A stretch of 8,614 nt of DNA from an uncultured Oxalobacteraceae bacterium (GCA_946478765.1 CAMLDH010000146.1:1-8614), one strand, 5' to 3'. Shown: positions 1-6,437, counted from the stretch's first letter. Translations and numbers: made by a program. The notes: generated from the sequence alone by a model not told the origin.

Positions 1-584
1 TTCGGCGTGTGGATCGAATCGAGGCCGGCGCCGATCCAGTTGAACGGACGGAACAAGGTGAAGTTCAAGCCTTCTTCCATGCCGTAACCCCAGATCACGC
101 GGTCCATCAATTGCTTGGCGCACGAGTAGATCCAGCGCGGCTTGTTGATCGGGCCGCAAATCAGCTCGGATTGCTCCGGATCGAATTCCTCGTCGTGGCA
201 CATGCCATACACTTCGGACGTCGATGGGAATACCAGGTGCTTCTTGTACTTCGCAGCGGAACGCACGATCGGCAGGTTCGCTTCGAAGTCGAGTTCGAAC
301 ACGCGCAGTGGCTGCTTTACATAGGTCGACGGCGTGGCAATCGCGACCAGCGGCAGGATCACGTCGCATTTCTTGACGTGATACTCGACCCATTCCTTGT
401 TGATCGTGATGTCGCCTTCGAAAAAATGCATGCGCGATTTGTACGCGTCGTTTTCGAGGATGTCGGTAATGCGGTCCGTCATCATGTCCATGCCGTAGAC
501 ATGCCAGTCGGTGGTTTCCAGAATGCGCTTGGACAGATGGTGGCCGATGAAACCGTTGACGCCGAGGATGAGGACTTTTTTCAT
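1..584 (-). CDS. ArnA-type UDP-glucuronate decarboxylase (UDP-4-keto-pentose synthase), N-terminal part, cut by the window edge
   Basis: NAD-dependent extended SDR enzyme that oxidises UDP-glucuronate at C4 and decarboxylates it to UDP-4-keto-pentose (UDP-L-Ara4O), the first committed step to L-Ara4N in the cytoplasm. The 194 visible residues begin [14 protein letters not shown], with the Rossmann GxxGxxG at residues 8-14. ATPSTY is at 83-88, the STSEVYG active-site segment at 121-127 (Ser123 and Glu124 corresponding to the ArnA Ser/Glu pair), and the catalytic YxxxK at Tyr153/Lys157, followed by LFRPFNW at 177-183. These motifs match the C-terminal half of enterobacterial ArnA, but here the domain has its own start codon (ATG at 584-582) and is not fused to the formyltransferase. 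A stand-alone relative in Ralstonia solanacearum is known as a bifunctional UDP-4-keto-pentose/UDP-xylose synthase, so some UDP-xylose output is possible. The Shine-Dalgarno is weak. About 150 residues should lie beyond the left edge. Family assignment is secure; product ratio is inference. Confidence 0.93.
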   Translation of the reverse strand, partial: MKKVLILGVNGFIGHHLSKRILETTDWHVYGMDMMTDRITDILENDAYKSRMHFFEGDITINKEWVEYHVKKCDVILPLVAIATPSTYVKQPLRVFELDFEANLPIVRSAAKYKKHLVFPSTSEVYGMCHDEEFDPEQSELICGPINKPRWIYSCAKQLMDRVIWGYGMEEGLNFTLFRPFNWIGAGLDSIHTP

Positions 585-706
585 ATGAGGTTCTTTTATG
601 GGGAGTTGCTGGCTATGCAGGCGCCGTCCCCCTTGCGGGGGGAGGTTAGGGTGAGGGGGAGTGGGGTCGAGATGCTGCTGCCGTACTCGACCATACTACC
701 CCCGCC
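585..706. other. Intergenic gap between the ArnA-type formyltransferase and decarboxylase genes
   Basis: This 122-base gap contains most of a long inverted repeat (see 625-733). No ORF in it looks real. The 40 bases next to the decarboxylase start (585-624) hold only a weak AGAA-like ribosome site. Other gene junctions in this operon overlap or are short, except the 135-base gap before arnB, so this gap is probably expanded by the inserted repeat. Confidence 0.7.
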
Positions 707-733
707 CTAGCCCTCCCCCTGTAAGGGGGCGGG
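625..733. repeat. REP/MITE-like imperfect palindrome made of two inverted GC-rich repeat units
   Basis: Unit A reads on the plus strand from 625 to about 659 (CCCCCTTGC then GGGGGGAGG, TTAGGG and a G-run). Unit B is a diverged copy on the minus strand from 733 to about 699 (CCCCCTTAC, AGGGGGAGGG, CTAGGG and a G-run). Each unit has its own small hairpin, for example CCCCCT/AGGGGG at 715-720 and 724-729 around a 3-base loop. Inside the pair is a perfect 7-base inverted repeat, GGTCGAG (665-671) and CTCGACC (686-692), around a 14-base loop. Bases 625-671 can therefore pair almost continuously with 686-733. This resembles the dispersed GC-rich palindromes common in many proteobacterial genomes. 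It lies inside the arn transcript, where it could attenuate transcription, stabilise the upstream mRNA end or hinder translation of the decarboxylase. Presence elsewhere in the genome is inferred, not seen. Confidence 0.82.
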
Positions 734-1639
734 AACCTGAGTCGTTATCAGAAATTGTTGTAATTCCATCGGCGAAACGGGCTTCCCATCCGCCAATAAC
801 TCGTGAATCAAGAGCGTACGGCCATCGCCGCACACGCCAAAGATGCAATTATCCACTACTGCCAAGCCTGACGGCAAATTCGCTTGTTCCATGCCGGATA
901 AGCGAGCCTTGCCAATAATGAATTTTTTTTCGCCGAGGGTGGTCCATGCACCGGGATAGGGCGGGGCAACCGCCCGGTGCAGGTTGTACACCGCCTGTGC
1001 CGGCTGCGACCAGTCGATACGGCCATCTTCCGGTTTGCGCCCGCCAAAGTAGCTGCCTTTGGACACATCGTTCGGCAATTTGGGCGTCTGCCCGGCCAGC
1101 ATCGCGGGCAAGACATTCCACAACATCTGTTCGGCGGCGACCGTTAATTTACCGAATACCTCGTACGCAGTGTCGTCCGGCAGGATCGGCACCGCGGTTT
1201 GCGCGACAATCGCGCCGGCATCGGGTTTGGCTGCCATCTCATGCAGTGTCGCGCCGGTCTCCGTTTCGCCATGCAGTACTGCCCAGTTCACCGGTACCCG
1301 GCCGCGGTACTTCGGCAACAGCGACCCATGCATGTTGTACGCGCCGCGCTTGGCAAGCGCCAGCAACGCGACCGGCAGCATGTGACGGTAATAAAAACTG
1401 AAGATGAAATCCGGTTGCGCCGCCTGCACCTGCGCGAATAACGCCGGCGATGCCGGATCGGCCGACGTCACGAAGGGAATGCCATGCTCTTTGCAAAGTG
1501 CGGCGACCGAGTCGAACCAGATGGCTTCGGCCGGATTGTCTTCATGCGTGACAACCAGCGCAATATCGATGCCGCGCCCCAGCAGCACCTTGATGCAACG
1601 TACGCCGACGTTATGATACGCAAAGACGACAGCGCGCAT
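707..1639 (-). CDS. ArnA-type UDP-4-amino-4-deoxy-L-arabinose formyltransferase (stand-alone)
   Basis: Cytoplasmic enzyme that transfers a formyl group from 10-formyltetrahydrofolate to the 4-amino group of UDP-L-Ara4N, giving UDP-L-Ara4FN. The 310-residue protein has the formyltransferase fold at about 1-200 and a C-terminal subdomain to about 300. The catalytic triad is Asn102, His104 and Asp140, the same numbers as in E. coli ArnA; NMHGSLLPKYRGR (102-114) and KPDAGAIVAQ (138-147) flank it. FSFYYRH (80-86) is also ArnA-typical. In E. coli this domain is the N-terminal half of a bifunctional ArnA; here it ends before the decarboxylase gene. The ATG overlaps the arnC stop by one base (TGATG), and AAGGGAG lies 9 bases upstream of it. 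The last codons (ending VPAPLQGEG) and the TAG stop lie within the inverted repeat at 625-733, so the native C-terminus was probably altered by repeat insertion. Function is confident; the tail's effect is unknown. Confidence 0.93.
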   Translation of the reverse strand: MRAVVFAYHNVGVRCIKVLLGRGIDIALVVTHEDNPAEAIWFDSVAALCKEHGIPFVTSADPASPALFAQVQAAQPDFIFSFYYRHMLPVALLALAKRGAYNMHGSLLPKYRGRVPVNWAVLHGETETGATLHEMAAKPDAGAIVAQTAVPILPDDTAYEVFGKLTVAAEQMLWNVLPAMLAGQTPKLPNDVSKGSYFGGRKPEDGRIDWSQPAQAVYNLHRAVAPPYPGAWTTLGEKKFIIGKARLSGMEQANLPSGLAVVDNCIFGVCGDGRTLLIHELLADGKPVSPMELQQFLITTQVPAPLQGEG

Positions 1640-2616
1640 CAGGAGCGGCTCCCTTGCATTTGTGGTGCAGCGGGCGCCTGATCGGACTCTTCCTGCAGAA
1701 TCGCCTGCACCACATAGCGTGGTCGCCCCCGCACTTGCTGGTAAATCCGTCCGACATATTCGCCGACCAGGCCGATGCCGAACAGGATCACGCCCATCAG
1801 GAAGAAGGTGATCGCAAACAGCGTGAACAATCCTTCGACCTCGGCGCCAAACAGGAAGCGCCGCACCAGCAGCAGCACGAACAGTGCCGCCGACGCAAAC
1901 GACAATCCGATACCCAGCATCGAAAAGAACTGCAGCGGCATCAATGAAAAACCGGTGATCAGATCGAAGTTCAGGCGAATCAGGCTGTACAACGAATATT
2001 TCGACTCGCCCGCAGCGCGCTCTTCATGCTCGACGATGATCTCGGTCGGCTTGCGCGAGAATGTATAGGCCAGTGCAGGAACGAAGGTATTGACTTCATT
2101 GCACTGATTAATCAGGTCGATCACGTTGCGGCCATACGCGCGCAGCATGTTGCCCTGGTCCGTCATCCGGATATGCGTAATTTTTTCGCGCAGATGGTTC
2201 ATTATGCGCGATGCGTACGTGCGCCATGCGGAATCCTGCCGGTCACGCCGAATCGAGCCGACGTAGTCGTAGCCTTCACGCATCTTGGCGACCAGGTTGC
2301 CGATTTCTTCCGGCGGATTTTGCAGGTCGGCGTCGAGCGTGACGACGATCTCGCCGCGTGTGGCCTGGAAGCCGGCGAGTATCGCCATGTGTTGCCCGTA
2401 ATTGCCGTTGAATAGCACCACGCGCGTCACATCCGGACGCTGCCGGAACTGATCGGCAAGAATCAGCGCGGTATTGTCGCGGCTGCCGTCATTGACGAAT
2501 ACGATCTCATACGGATACCCAAGCGCATCGAGCGCCGGGTAGAGGCGCGCAAACAGCTTGGCGAGGCCGGCTTCTTCGTTATAAACGGGAATGACGACGG
2601 AGAGTTCTGGTTTCAT
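1639..2616 (-). CDS. arnC: Undecaprenyl-phosphate 4-deoxy-4-formamido-L-arabinose transferase
   Basis: Membrane-anchored GT2-family glycosyltransferase that moves Ara4FN from UDP to undecaprenyl phosphate on the cytoplasmic face of the inner membrane. From the ATG at 2616 it is 325 residues, close to the 322 of E. coli ArnC. LSVVIPVYNEE lies at the N-terminus, the nucleotide-sugar DxD at about Asp95/Asp97 within LDADLQNPPEEI, and AAGESKYS at about 201-208. Two C-terminal membrane spans at about 228-253 and 262-286 lead into GEYVGRIYQQVRGRPRY, a signature of ArnC and GtrB-like enzymes. RQDS, MLRAY and the NYGQH motif favour ArnC over a generic GtrB. An in-frame TTG at 2631, immediately after the arnB stop, would add five residues; the ATG is preferred because the domain begins at once after it, though neither has a clear Shine-Dalgarno. 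The stop overlaps the formyltransferase ATG by one base, indicating one operon. Confidence 0.93.
   Translation of the reverse strand: MKPELSVVIPVYNEEAGLAKLFARLYPALDALGYPYEIVFVNDGSRDNTALILADQFRQRPDVTRVVLFNGNYGQHMAILAGFQATRGEIVVTLDADLQNPPEEIGNLVAKMREGYDYVGSIRRDRQDSAWRTYASRIMNHLREKITHIRMTDQGNMLRAYGRNVIDLINQCNEVNTFVPALAYTFSRKPTEIIVEHEERAAGESKYSLYSLIRLNFDLITGFSLMPLQFFSMLGIGLSFASAALFVLLLVRRFLFGAEVEGLFTLFAITFFLMGVILFGIGLVGEYVGRIYQQVRGRPRYVVQAILQEESDQAPAAPQMQGSRS
1649..1655 (-). promoter_or_regulatory. Ribosome binding site of the formyltransferase gene inside arnC
   Basis: On the minus strand AAGGGAG lies within the last codons of arnC, 9 bases before the formyltransferase ATG (1639-1637). It supports that start and suggests the gene can initiate on its own as well as by coupling through the TGATG overlap. 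Confidence 0.65.
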
Positions 2617-2631
2617 CAAGCGCTGGCCCAA

Positions 2632-3753
2632 TTATTGAAGAACGGATTTTACCGCGGCGACGACGCGTTCGACATCACTGTTCGTCATTGCAGGAAACAG
2701 CGGCAGCGTGACGATCTGGCGTCCGACATGTTCGGCGACCGGGAACATGCCTTCCTTGAAGCCGCGTTCGCGATACAGCGTGAACAGGTGGATCGCCGCA
2801 TAGTGATAACCGATGCCGATATTCTTTTCCATCATCTTCGCCATGAAGTCGGCACGCGTGATGCGGTCCGGCAGCATGAGCTGGAACATGTGCCAATTGG
2901 AATTTTCGAAATTGGCAAGCGGCAGCTGCGCGCCGTATCGCGCTTCAAATTCGGTGCCGAAGGTCGCGAAATAATGCTGCGCCAGCTGGTGGCGCTTGTT
3001 GTTGAATTCTTCCAAGTGCGCCAATTGGCCGAGGCCGATCGCGGCCGCAATGTCGGTCATGTTGAATTTGCCGCCGAGGACATCGACGTCGATGCCGTCC
3101 AGGCCGCTGCGGGTCACGCCTTGCAGACGGTATTTTTCCGCCAGCTTTGCTTCGTCGGCATTGTTCAGCACCAGGCAACCGCCTTCGGAAGTCATGATGT
3201 TTTTGTTGACCTGAAAACTGAACGACACGAAATCCCCGAAAGAACCGATACGCCGGCCTTTCCAGGTTGAGCCGATCGCCTGCGCCGCATCTTCGACGAT
3301 GCGCAGTCTGTATTTTGCTGCGATCTCATACAGCCGATCCATATCGACCGGCAGGCCTGCCATATGCACTGGAATGATCGCCTTGGTGCGCGGCGTGATC
3401 GCGGCTTCGACCTTGTCCAGATCGATGTTGCGTGTGGCTGGATCGATATCGGCGAATACCGGTGTGGCGCCGGTTTCAATAATCACATTGGCAGTGGCGA
3501 CCCAGGAATTCGGCGTGGTAATGACTTCATCGCCGGGACCGACGCCGGCAATGCGCAACGCGATTTCCATCGTGCAGGTGCCTGAATTGAAAGTGCGCAC
3601 CGGACGGCCGTCGAAATATTCGGATAATTTCGCTTCGAAGGCTTGCACTTTCGGACCGCTGGTGAGCCAGCCCGAGCGCAGTACATCTGCGACAGCGGCA
3701 ATGGTGGCTTCGTCAATTGTTGGTTTGGTAAAGGGCAGGAAGGCTTGGCTCAT
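2632..3753 (-). CDS. arnB: UDP-4-amino-4-deoxy-L-arabinose--oxoglutarate aminotransferase
   Basis: PLP-dependent enzyme of the DegT/DnrJ/EryC1 family that converts UDP-4-keto-pentose to UDP-L-Ara4N, with glutamate as amino donor, in the cytoplasm. The 373 residues match the usual length. FLPFTKPTIDE and SGWLTSGPKVQAFE are at the N-terminus, the cofactor aspartate is Asp155 in VEDAAQAIGS, and the Schiff-base lysine is Lys184 in SFSFQVNKNI followed by the EGG motif. GGKFNMTDIAAAIGLGQL (228-245) and a C-terminal LPLFPAMT (350-357) complete the family pattern. Related enzymes that make other amino sugars share this fold, so the arn assignment rests partly on arnC and the formyltransferase immediately downstream. 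The ATG at 3753-3751 has a weak GGAAA upstream. The TAA stop directly abuts the alternative TTG start of arnC. A 135-base gap precedes the gene, larger than most of the operon's junctions. Confidence 0.92.
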   Translation of the reverse strand: MSQAFLPFTKPTIDEATIAAVADVLRSGWLTSGPKVQAFEAKLSEYFDGRPVRTFNSGTCTMEIALRIAGVGPGDEVITTPNSWVATANVIIETGATPVFADIDPATRNIDLDKVEAAITPRTKAIIPVHMAGLPVDMDRLYEIAAKYRLRIVEDAAQAIGSTWKGRRIGSFGDFVSFSFQVNKNIMTSEGGCLVLNNADEAKLAEKYRLQGVTRSGLDGIDVDVLGGKFNMTDIAAAIGLGQLAHLEEFNNKRHQLAQHYFATFGTEFEARYGAQLPLANFENSNWHMFQLMLPDRITRADFMAKMMEKNIGIGYHYAAIHLFTLYRERGFKEGMFPVAEHVGRQIVTLPLFPAMTNSDVERVVAAVKSVLQ

Positions 3754-3888
3754 GGTTTTCCGGAAATAGATACTGGCAGGGCGGCTTGACGAGCCCGATT
3801 GTTGCTGAGGCTATTGGGCATTTTCAATGCGTTACATTGTTTGGGGGCTAATGATACAAGATGCGAGTATCTGGCCCCACTGGATATG
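3754..3888 (-). promoter_or_regulatory. Gap upstream of arnB, possible weak internal promoter
   Basis: This 135-base gap lacks a convincing ORF or a terminator. On the minus strand TTGTAT (3859-3854) and TGTAAC (3836-3831) are 17 bases apart, a weak sigma-70-like pair with 3/6 and 4/6 consensus matches. Overlapping short inverted repeats are present: CAATG-N5-CATTG (3825-3839) and GCATT-N3-AATGC (3818-3830), the first covering the -10-like element. They could be an operator but are short enough to arise by chance. No PmrA-like repeated CTTAAT box is seen. Confidence 0.25.
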
Positions 3889-4260
3889 TCAGCTGCGAGT
3901 CAATAACACCACACCGACAATGATGACGCCGATGGCCAGCAGGCGCTGCGCGGAAACGGCCTCGCCGAGAAAGTACCAGGCGCCGATGGCATTGATCACA
4001 TAGCCGAGCGATAGCAGCGGATAGGCAATGGTCACGTCGACACGGGACAGGCCGATAATCCATACCAGAACCGAGATCACGTAACAGCTCAATCCGCCAA
4101 TAATGGGTAATTGTGTTGCAAGTTTCAAGCCGGTTGCAAACCAGTTTTCCGCGGTGAGGTGAATGGCGCCAACGGCATTGGTACCCGCTTTCAGCAGCAA
4201 TTGCGCAAGGGCATTCAGGCAGATGCCGGTAAAGAGGAAAGCAAAGGTCGCTGCATTCAT
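3889..4260 (-). CDS. Small SMR/EamA-type membrane protein, ArnE/ArnF-like flippase component
   Basis: A 123-residue inner-membrane protein with four predicted spans at about 5-24, 50-70, 76-98 and 105-121, the architecture of the small multidrug resistance and EamA half-transporter group. Motifs include NALAQLLLKAGT (16-27) at the end of the first helix and VTIAYPLLSLGYV (76-88), which resembles the IAYPMLSL segment of E. coli ArnE, and a conserved Glu100 in YFLGE. E. coli uses an ArnE/ArnF pair to flip undecaprenyl-phosphate-L-Ara4N to the periplasm; only one such gene is visible here, so it may act as a homodimer or with a partner elsewhere. It sits 21 bases after arnT and 135 before arnB, supporting an arn role. 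The transport substrate is inferred from context, and a generic SMR exporter cannot be ruled out from sequence alone. No clear Shine-Dalgarno precedes the ATG. Confidence 0.8.
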   Translation of the reverse strand: MNAATFAFLFTGICLNALAQLLLKAGTNAVGAIHLTAENWFATGLKLATQLPIIGGLSCYVISVLVWIIGLSRVDVTIAYPLLSLGYVINAIGAWYFLGEAVSAQRLLAIGVIIVGVVLLTRS

Positions 4261-4281
4261 GGTTCGGTGCTCACAGAAAGG

Positions 4282-5943
4282 TTATTTTTTTACATCGTTG
4301 GTGATGGCGATGCGGCGTGCATCTTTTGTGATCACGCGCATCGGCACGCCACGTTTTTCCAGATCGGCAAATATTTCCGGGCGTGTGATCGCGACCGCTT
4401 TCGGACCGTTGATCCATTGCTCGATGAATGCTGCGCGGGTTGGCAACCATAGTTGGGGCTCTTGTTCCAGACCGAATTCGAGTTCATCCGAGTGTTGCAC
4501 CAAAATCATCGTGCGACGCAAATAGAACGGCAATGTCTGGTCGTAAAGGCCAACCGCATAGAGCTTGGTAGCCGGCGTCAGTTCTGCCTCAATGGCCGGC
4601 ACCAGTGGCAAACCGGAACGATAGCGGCCTTGCGGCTCGGATCCTAGCATCAATAATTGTCCGCCGATAAAGCCGCTTGCTGCAAGCGCAATGGTGGCGA
4701 GAATGGGCAGGTCGCTGCGCTTTTGCCTTGTCCACCAGAGCACGAGCAGGCCGCCTGCCAGCATGATGATGCTCGCTGCAATTACCCACGGCTGCGACGC
4801 CTGGTAGTGTGCGATTTCCAGCGGTTCCGAGGTCATTTTCGGAAGCCGCGAGACAAATATCAATCCGGCCGCGCCGACCGCCGCCATCAAGCCGGCGGTG
4901 GCGACCCAGGCCGCGCGCGATGCGGTCTGCAAATACACCGCGATCAGCAAGGCCAGCGCGGGAAAAATCGGTAGAATATACGACGGCAATTTGGAGCCGG
5001 AAATGCTGAAGAAAAAGAAAATGAAGCCGGCCCAGACCAGCAGCATTTTCTTTGGCTGAAAACCGCTCGTTGCATCCTGTCGGCCCGCCCACAGGCTTTG
5101 CACCAGTACGCCCAGCCAAGGCAAGATGCCTAGCACCAGAAGCGGGATAAAGTAATGCCATGGTCCTTCGCGGTGATGGACTTTGCTGGTGAAGCGCTGG
5201 AAATGTTCGTGAATGAAAAAGAAATGCGGGAATTCCGGATTTTTCAGCGACACCAGTACGAACCAGGGTGTCGTGATCGCAAAAAAAACCAGCAGGCCCA
5301 AACCGGCATGCAGCCGTTTCCAGATCGCCCAGTCGCGTGAAAATGCCGTGTACAGCACCAGCACCGCACCTGGAAGGACCACACCGATCAAGCCCTTGGA
5401 CATCACCGACAATGCCATTCCAGCCCAGCACACCAGCATCCAGTTGCGTTGTTCACGCGCGGTTGCATCGTTGCGCTGGCCAAGCAATAGTGCGCACAGC
5501 GCGACCGTCATCATGCCCGCCAAGCCCATGTCGAGCGTATTGATGTGCCCCAGAGCGGCCCACCAAAAGCTCGATGCCAGCACCAGGCCGGCGGCGAATC
5601 CGGTGCGCGTGTTGAATACCCGTCGTCCGGCATAGGCGGTCAACACGATGCCGAATAATCCGCATAGGCCGGTCCACAGCCGCGCTTGCCATTCGCCCAG
5701 GCCAAACGCTTCGAATGCCAACGCCGTCATCCATATTTGCAGCGGCGGTTTTTCAAAATATTTGATGGCGTTCAAGCGCGGCGTAATCCAGTCGCCGGTT
5801 GCAACCATCTCGCGCGCCATTTCGGCATAGCGGCCCTCGTCAGTCGGCACCAGCGTGCGCGCGCCGAGGGTGTAAAACCACACGACGCAGAAAACAATGA
5901 ATAAACTCCAGATGAAAGGCTTGGATTTGTGCAGGTCGGTCAT
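4282..5943 (-). CDS. arnT: Lipid A 4-amino-4-deoxy-L-arabinose transferase (GT83)
   Basis: Polytopic inner-membrane glycosyltransferase that transfers L-Ara4N from undecaprenyl phosphate to lipid A phosphates on the periplasmic side, giving resistance to polymyxin-type peptides. The 553 residues match E. coli ArnT (about 550). A first span at about 10-27 is followed by the periplasmic loop with TDEGRYAEM containing Asp35, then YFEKPP with Glu64/Lys65, Asp138 in NTLDMG, MSKG at 181-184, and HFFFIHEHFQRF at 240-251. Asp35, Glu64, Lys65, Asp138 and His245 each sit 20 positions before Asp55, Glu84, Lys85, Asp158 and His265, which I recall as the catalytic and zinc-site residues of Cupriavidus metallidurans ArnT. 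GSKLPSYILP (316-325) is another family motif, and a soluble periplasmic domain begins near 436. The ATG overlaps the stop of the Mth938-domain gene by 4 bases, without a clear Shine-Dalgarno, suggesting reinitiation. A run of seven T follows the stop triplet on the plus strand but codes for the terminal lysines. Confidence 0.94.
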   Translation of the reverse strand: MTDLHKSKPFIWSLFIVFCVVWFYTLGARTLVPTDEGRYAEMAREMVATGDWITPRLNAIKYFEKPPLQIWMTALAFEAFGLGEWQARLWTGLCGLFGIVLTAYAGRRVFNTRTGFAAGLVLASSFWWAALGHINTLDMGLAGMMTVALCALLLGQRNDATAREQRNWMLVCWAGMALSVMSKGLIGVVLPGAVLVLYTAFSRDWAIWKRLHAGLGLLVFFAITTPWFVLVSLKNPEFPHFFFIHEHFQRFTSKVHHREGPWHYFIPLLVLGILPWLGVLVQSLWAGRQDATSGFQPKKMLLVWAGFIFFFFSISGSKLPSYILPIFPALALLIAVYLQTASRAAWVATAGLMAAVGAAGLIFVSRLPKMTSEPLEIAHYQASQPWVIAASIIMLAGGLLVLWWTRQKRSDLPILATIALAASGFIGGQLLMLGSEPQGRYRSGLPLVPAIEAELTPATKLYAVGLYDQTLPFYLRRTMILVQHSDELEFGLEQEPQLWLPTRAAFIEQWINGPKAVAITRPEIFADLEKRGVPMRVITKDARRIAITNDVKK

Positions 5944-6338
5944 GATAGTTGCGCGGCGCCGGCAGATGCTTCAAAAATAAGGGCCAGCGCGACCTTGCGG
6001 CCTTCTGCCATCAGGATGTTGTAGGTGCGGCAGGCGGCCTGGTTGTCCATGCATTCGACGCCGATGCGACGCGCCGTCAGAGCCGCCGTCAGTTTCGGAT
6101 GAATAAAGCGCTGGCGCGCGCCGGTGCCGAGGATCACGACATCGGGTGCGGTGGCATCGATTTGGGTGAAATGTTCGGCCGCGAGCGCGTCGAACGATGT
6201 CACCGGCCAAACCACGGGGGCTACTTCGGGCAGCACGATCAGGCTGTGGGTGTAGCGTTTCGCGTTGAGTTCGACACCGGATGCATCGTACGCGGTGACA
6301 GTCTGATATTGTTGGGTAACGGTAGTGTGGAGCTTCAT
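5940..6338 (-). CDS. Mth938-like domain protein (DUF498/NDUFAF3 family)
   Basis: A 132-residue single-domain soluble protein with no signal peptide or membrane span. The core reads YTHSLIVLPE (about 29-38), FDALAAEHF (49-57), PDVVILGTGARQRF (about 65-78) and, near the end, DNQAACRTYNILMAEGRKVA. These motifs identify the Mth938-like/Xcc1710-like family, which includes the mitochondrial complex I assembly factor NDUFAF3. The biochemical role in bacteria is unclear, and I do not assign one. The ATG at 6338-6336 is preferred over a TTG at 6380 because family members begin near MKLH and the longer version adds only unrelated residues; a 6-base-pair hairpin lies in that upstream stretch. The gene is divergent from alaA, and its TGA overlaps the arnT ATG by 4 bases. 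It is thus the first gene of the arn transcript unless arnT has its own promoter inside it. A link to lipid A modification is positional only. Confidence 0.85.
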   Translation of the reverse strand: MKLHTTVTQQYQTVTAYDASGVELNAKRYTHSLIVLPEVAPVVWPVTSFDALAAEHFTQIDATAPDVVILGTGARQRFIHPKLTAALTARRIGVECMDNQAACRTYNILMAEGRKVALALIFEASAGAAQLS

Positions 6339-6353
6339 GGGCTTGCAGGGAGA

Positions 6354-6368
6354 CACGCTTCTAGCGTG
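6354..6368 (-). other. Perfect short hairpin in the 5' leader of the Mth938-domain gene
   Basis: CACGCT (6354-6359) and AGCGTG (6363-6368) form a perfect 6-base-pair stem with a 3-base loop. It ends 15 bases upstream of the ATG on the minus strand. It could be an mRNA leader hairpin or an operator half-site pair; a role is not shown by sequence. Confidence 0.45.
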
Positions 6369-6400
6369 AATTTCCGACAATTGGATGAGAAAGAAGCGGC

Positions 6401-6406
6401 ATTGTA
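6401..6406 (-). promoter_or_regulatory. Candidate -10 element for the Mth938-arn transcript
   Basis: TACAAT on the minus strand matches the sigma-70 -10 consensus at 5 of 6 positions and would start transcription about 55 bases before the ATG at 6338. No recognisable -35 hexamer lies 16-18 bases upstream, so the call is weak. Confidence 0.25.
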
Positions 6407-6437
6407 GCGTTTTCCGAGCCGAACCGATCGTTATCCA

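Noticed and set aside
9..710. 233-codon plus-strand open frame over the decarboxylase and the repeat
   Set aside because: Antisense to a clearly recognisable decarboxylase; its C-terminal part is translated from the palindrome and no family is recognisable.
2617..2631. TTG start for arnC directly after the arnB stop
   Set aside because: Adds five residues with no Shine-Dalgarno; the ATG at 2616 places the glycosyltransferase domain right at the start. Kept only as an alternative.
2635..3270. 211-codon plus-strand frame opposite arnB
   Set aside because: Shadow of a conserved aminotransferase with an intact active site; no ribosome site or domain of its own.
4282..4291. Homopolymer T run as terminator or sequencing frameshift site
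   Set aside because: It encodes the C-terminal lysines and stop of arnT, has no preceding GC stem, and the frame is intact.
4589..5431. 280-codon minus-strand frame within arnT in another frame
   Set aside because: Out of frame inside a continuous 553-residue ArnT; Arg/Gly/His-rich with no membrane pattern.
6339..6380. TTG start for the Mth938-domain protein, adding 14 residues
   Set aside because: The extra residues are unlike the family, the stretch contains a hairpin, and an ATG follows where family members usually begin.
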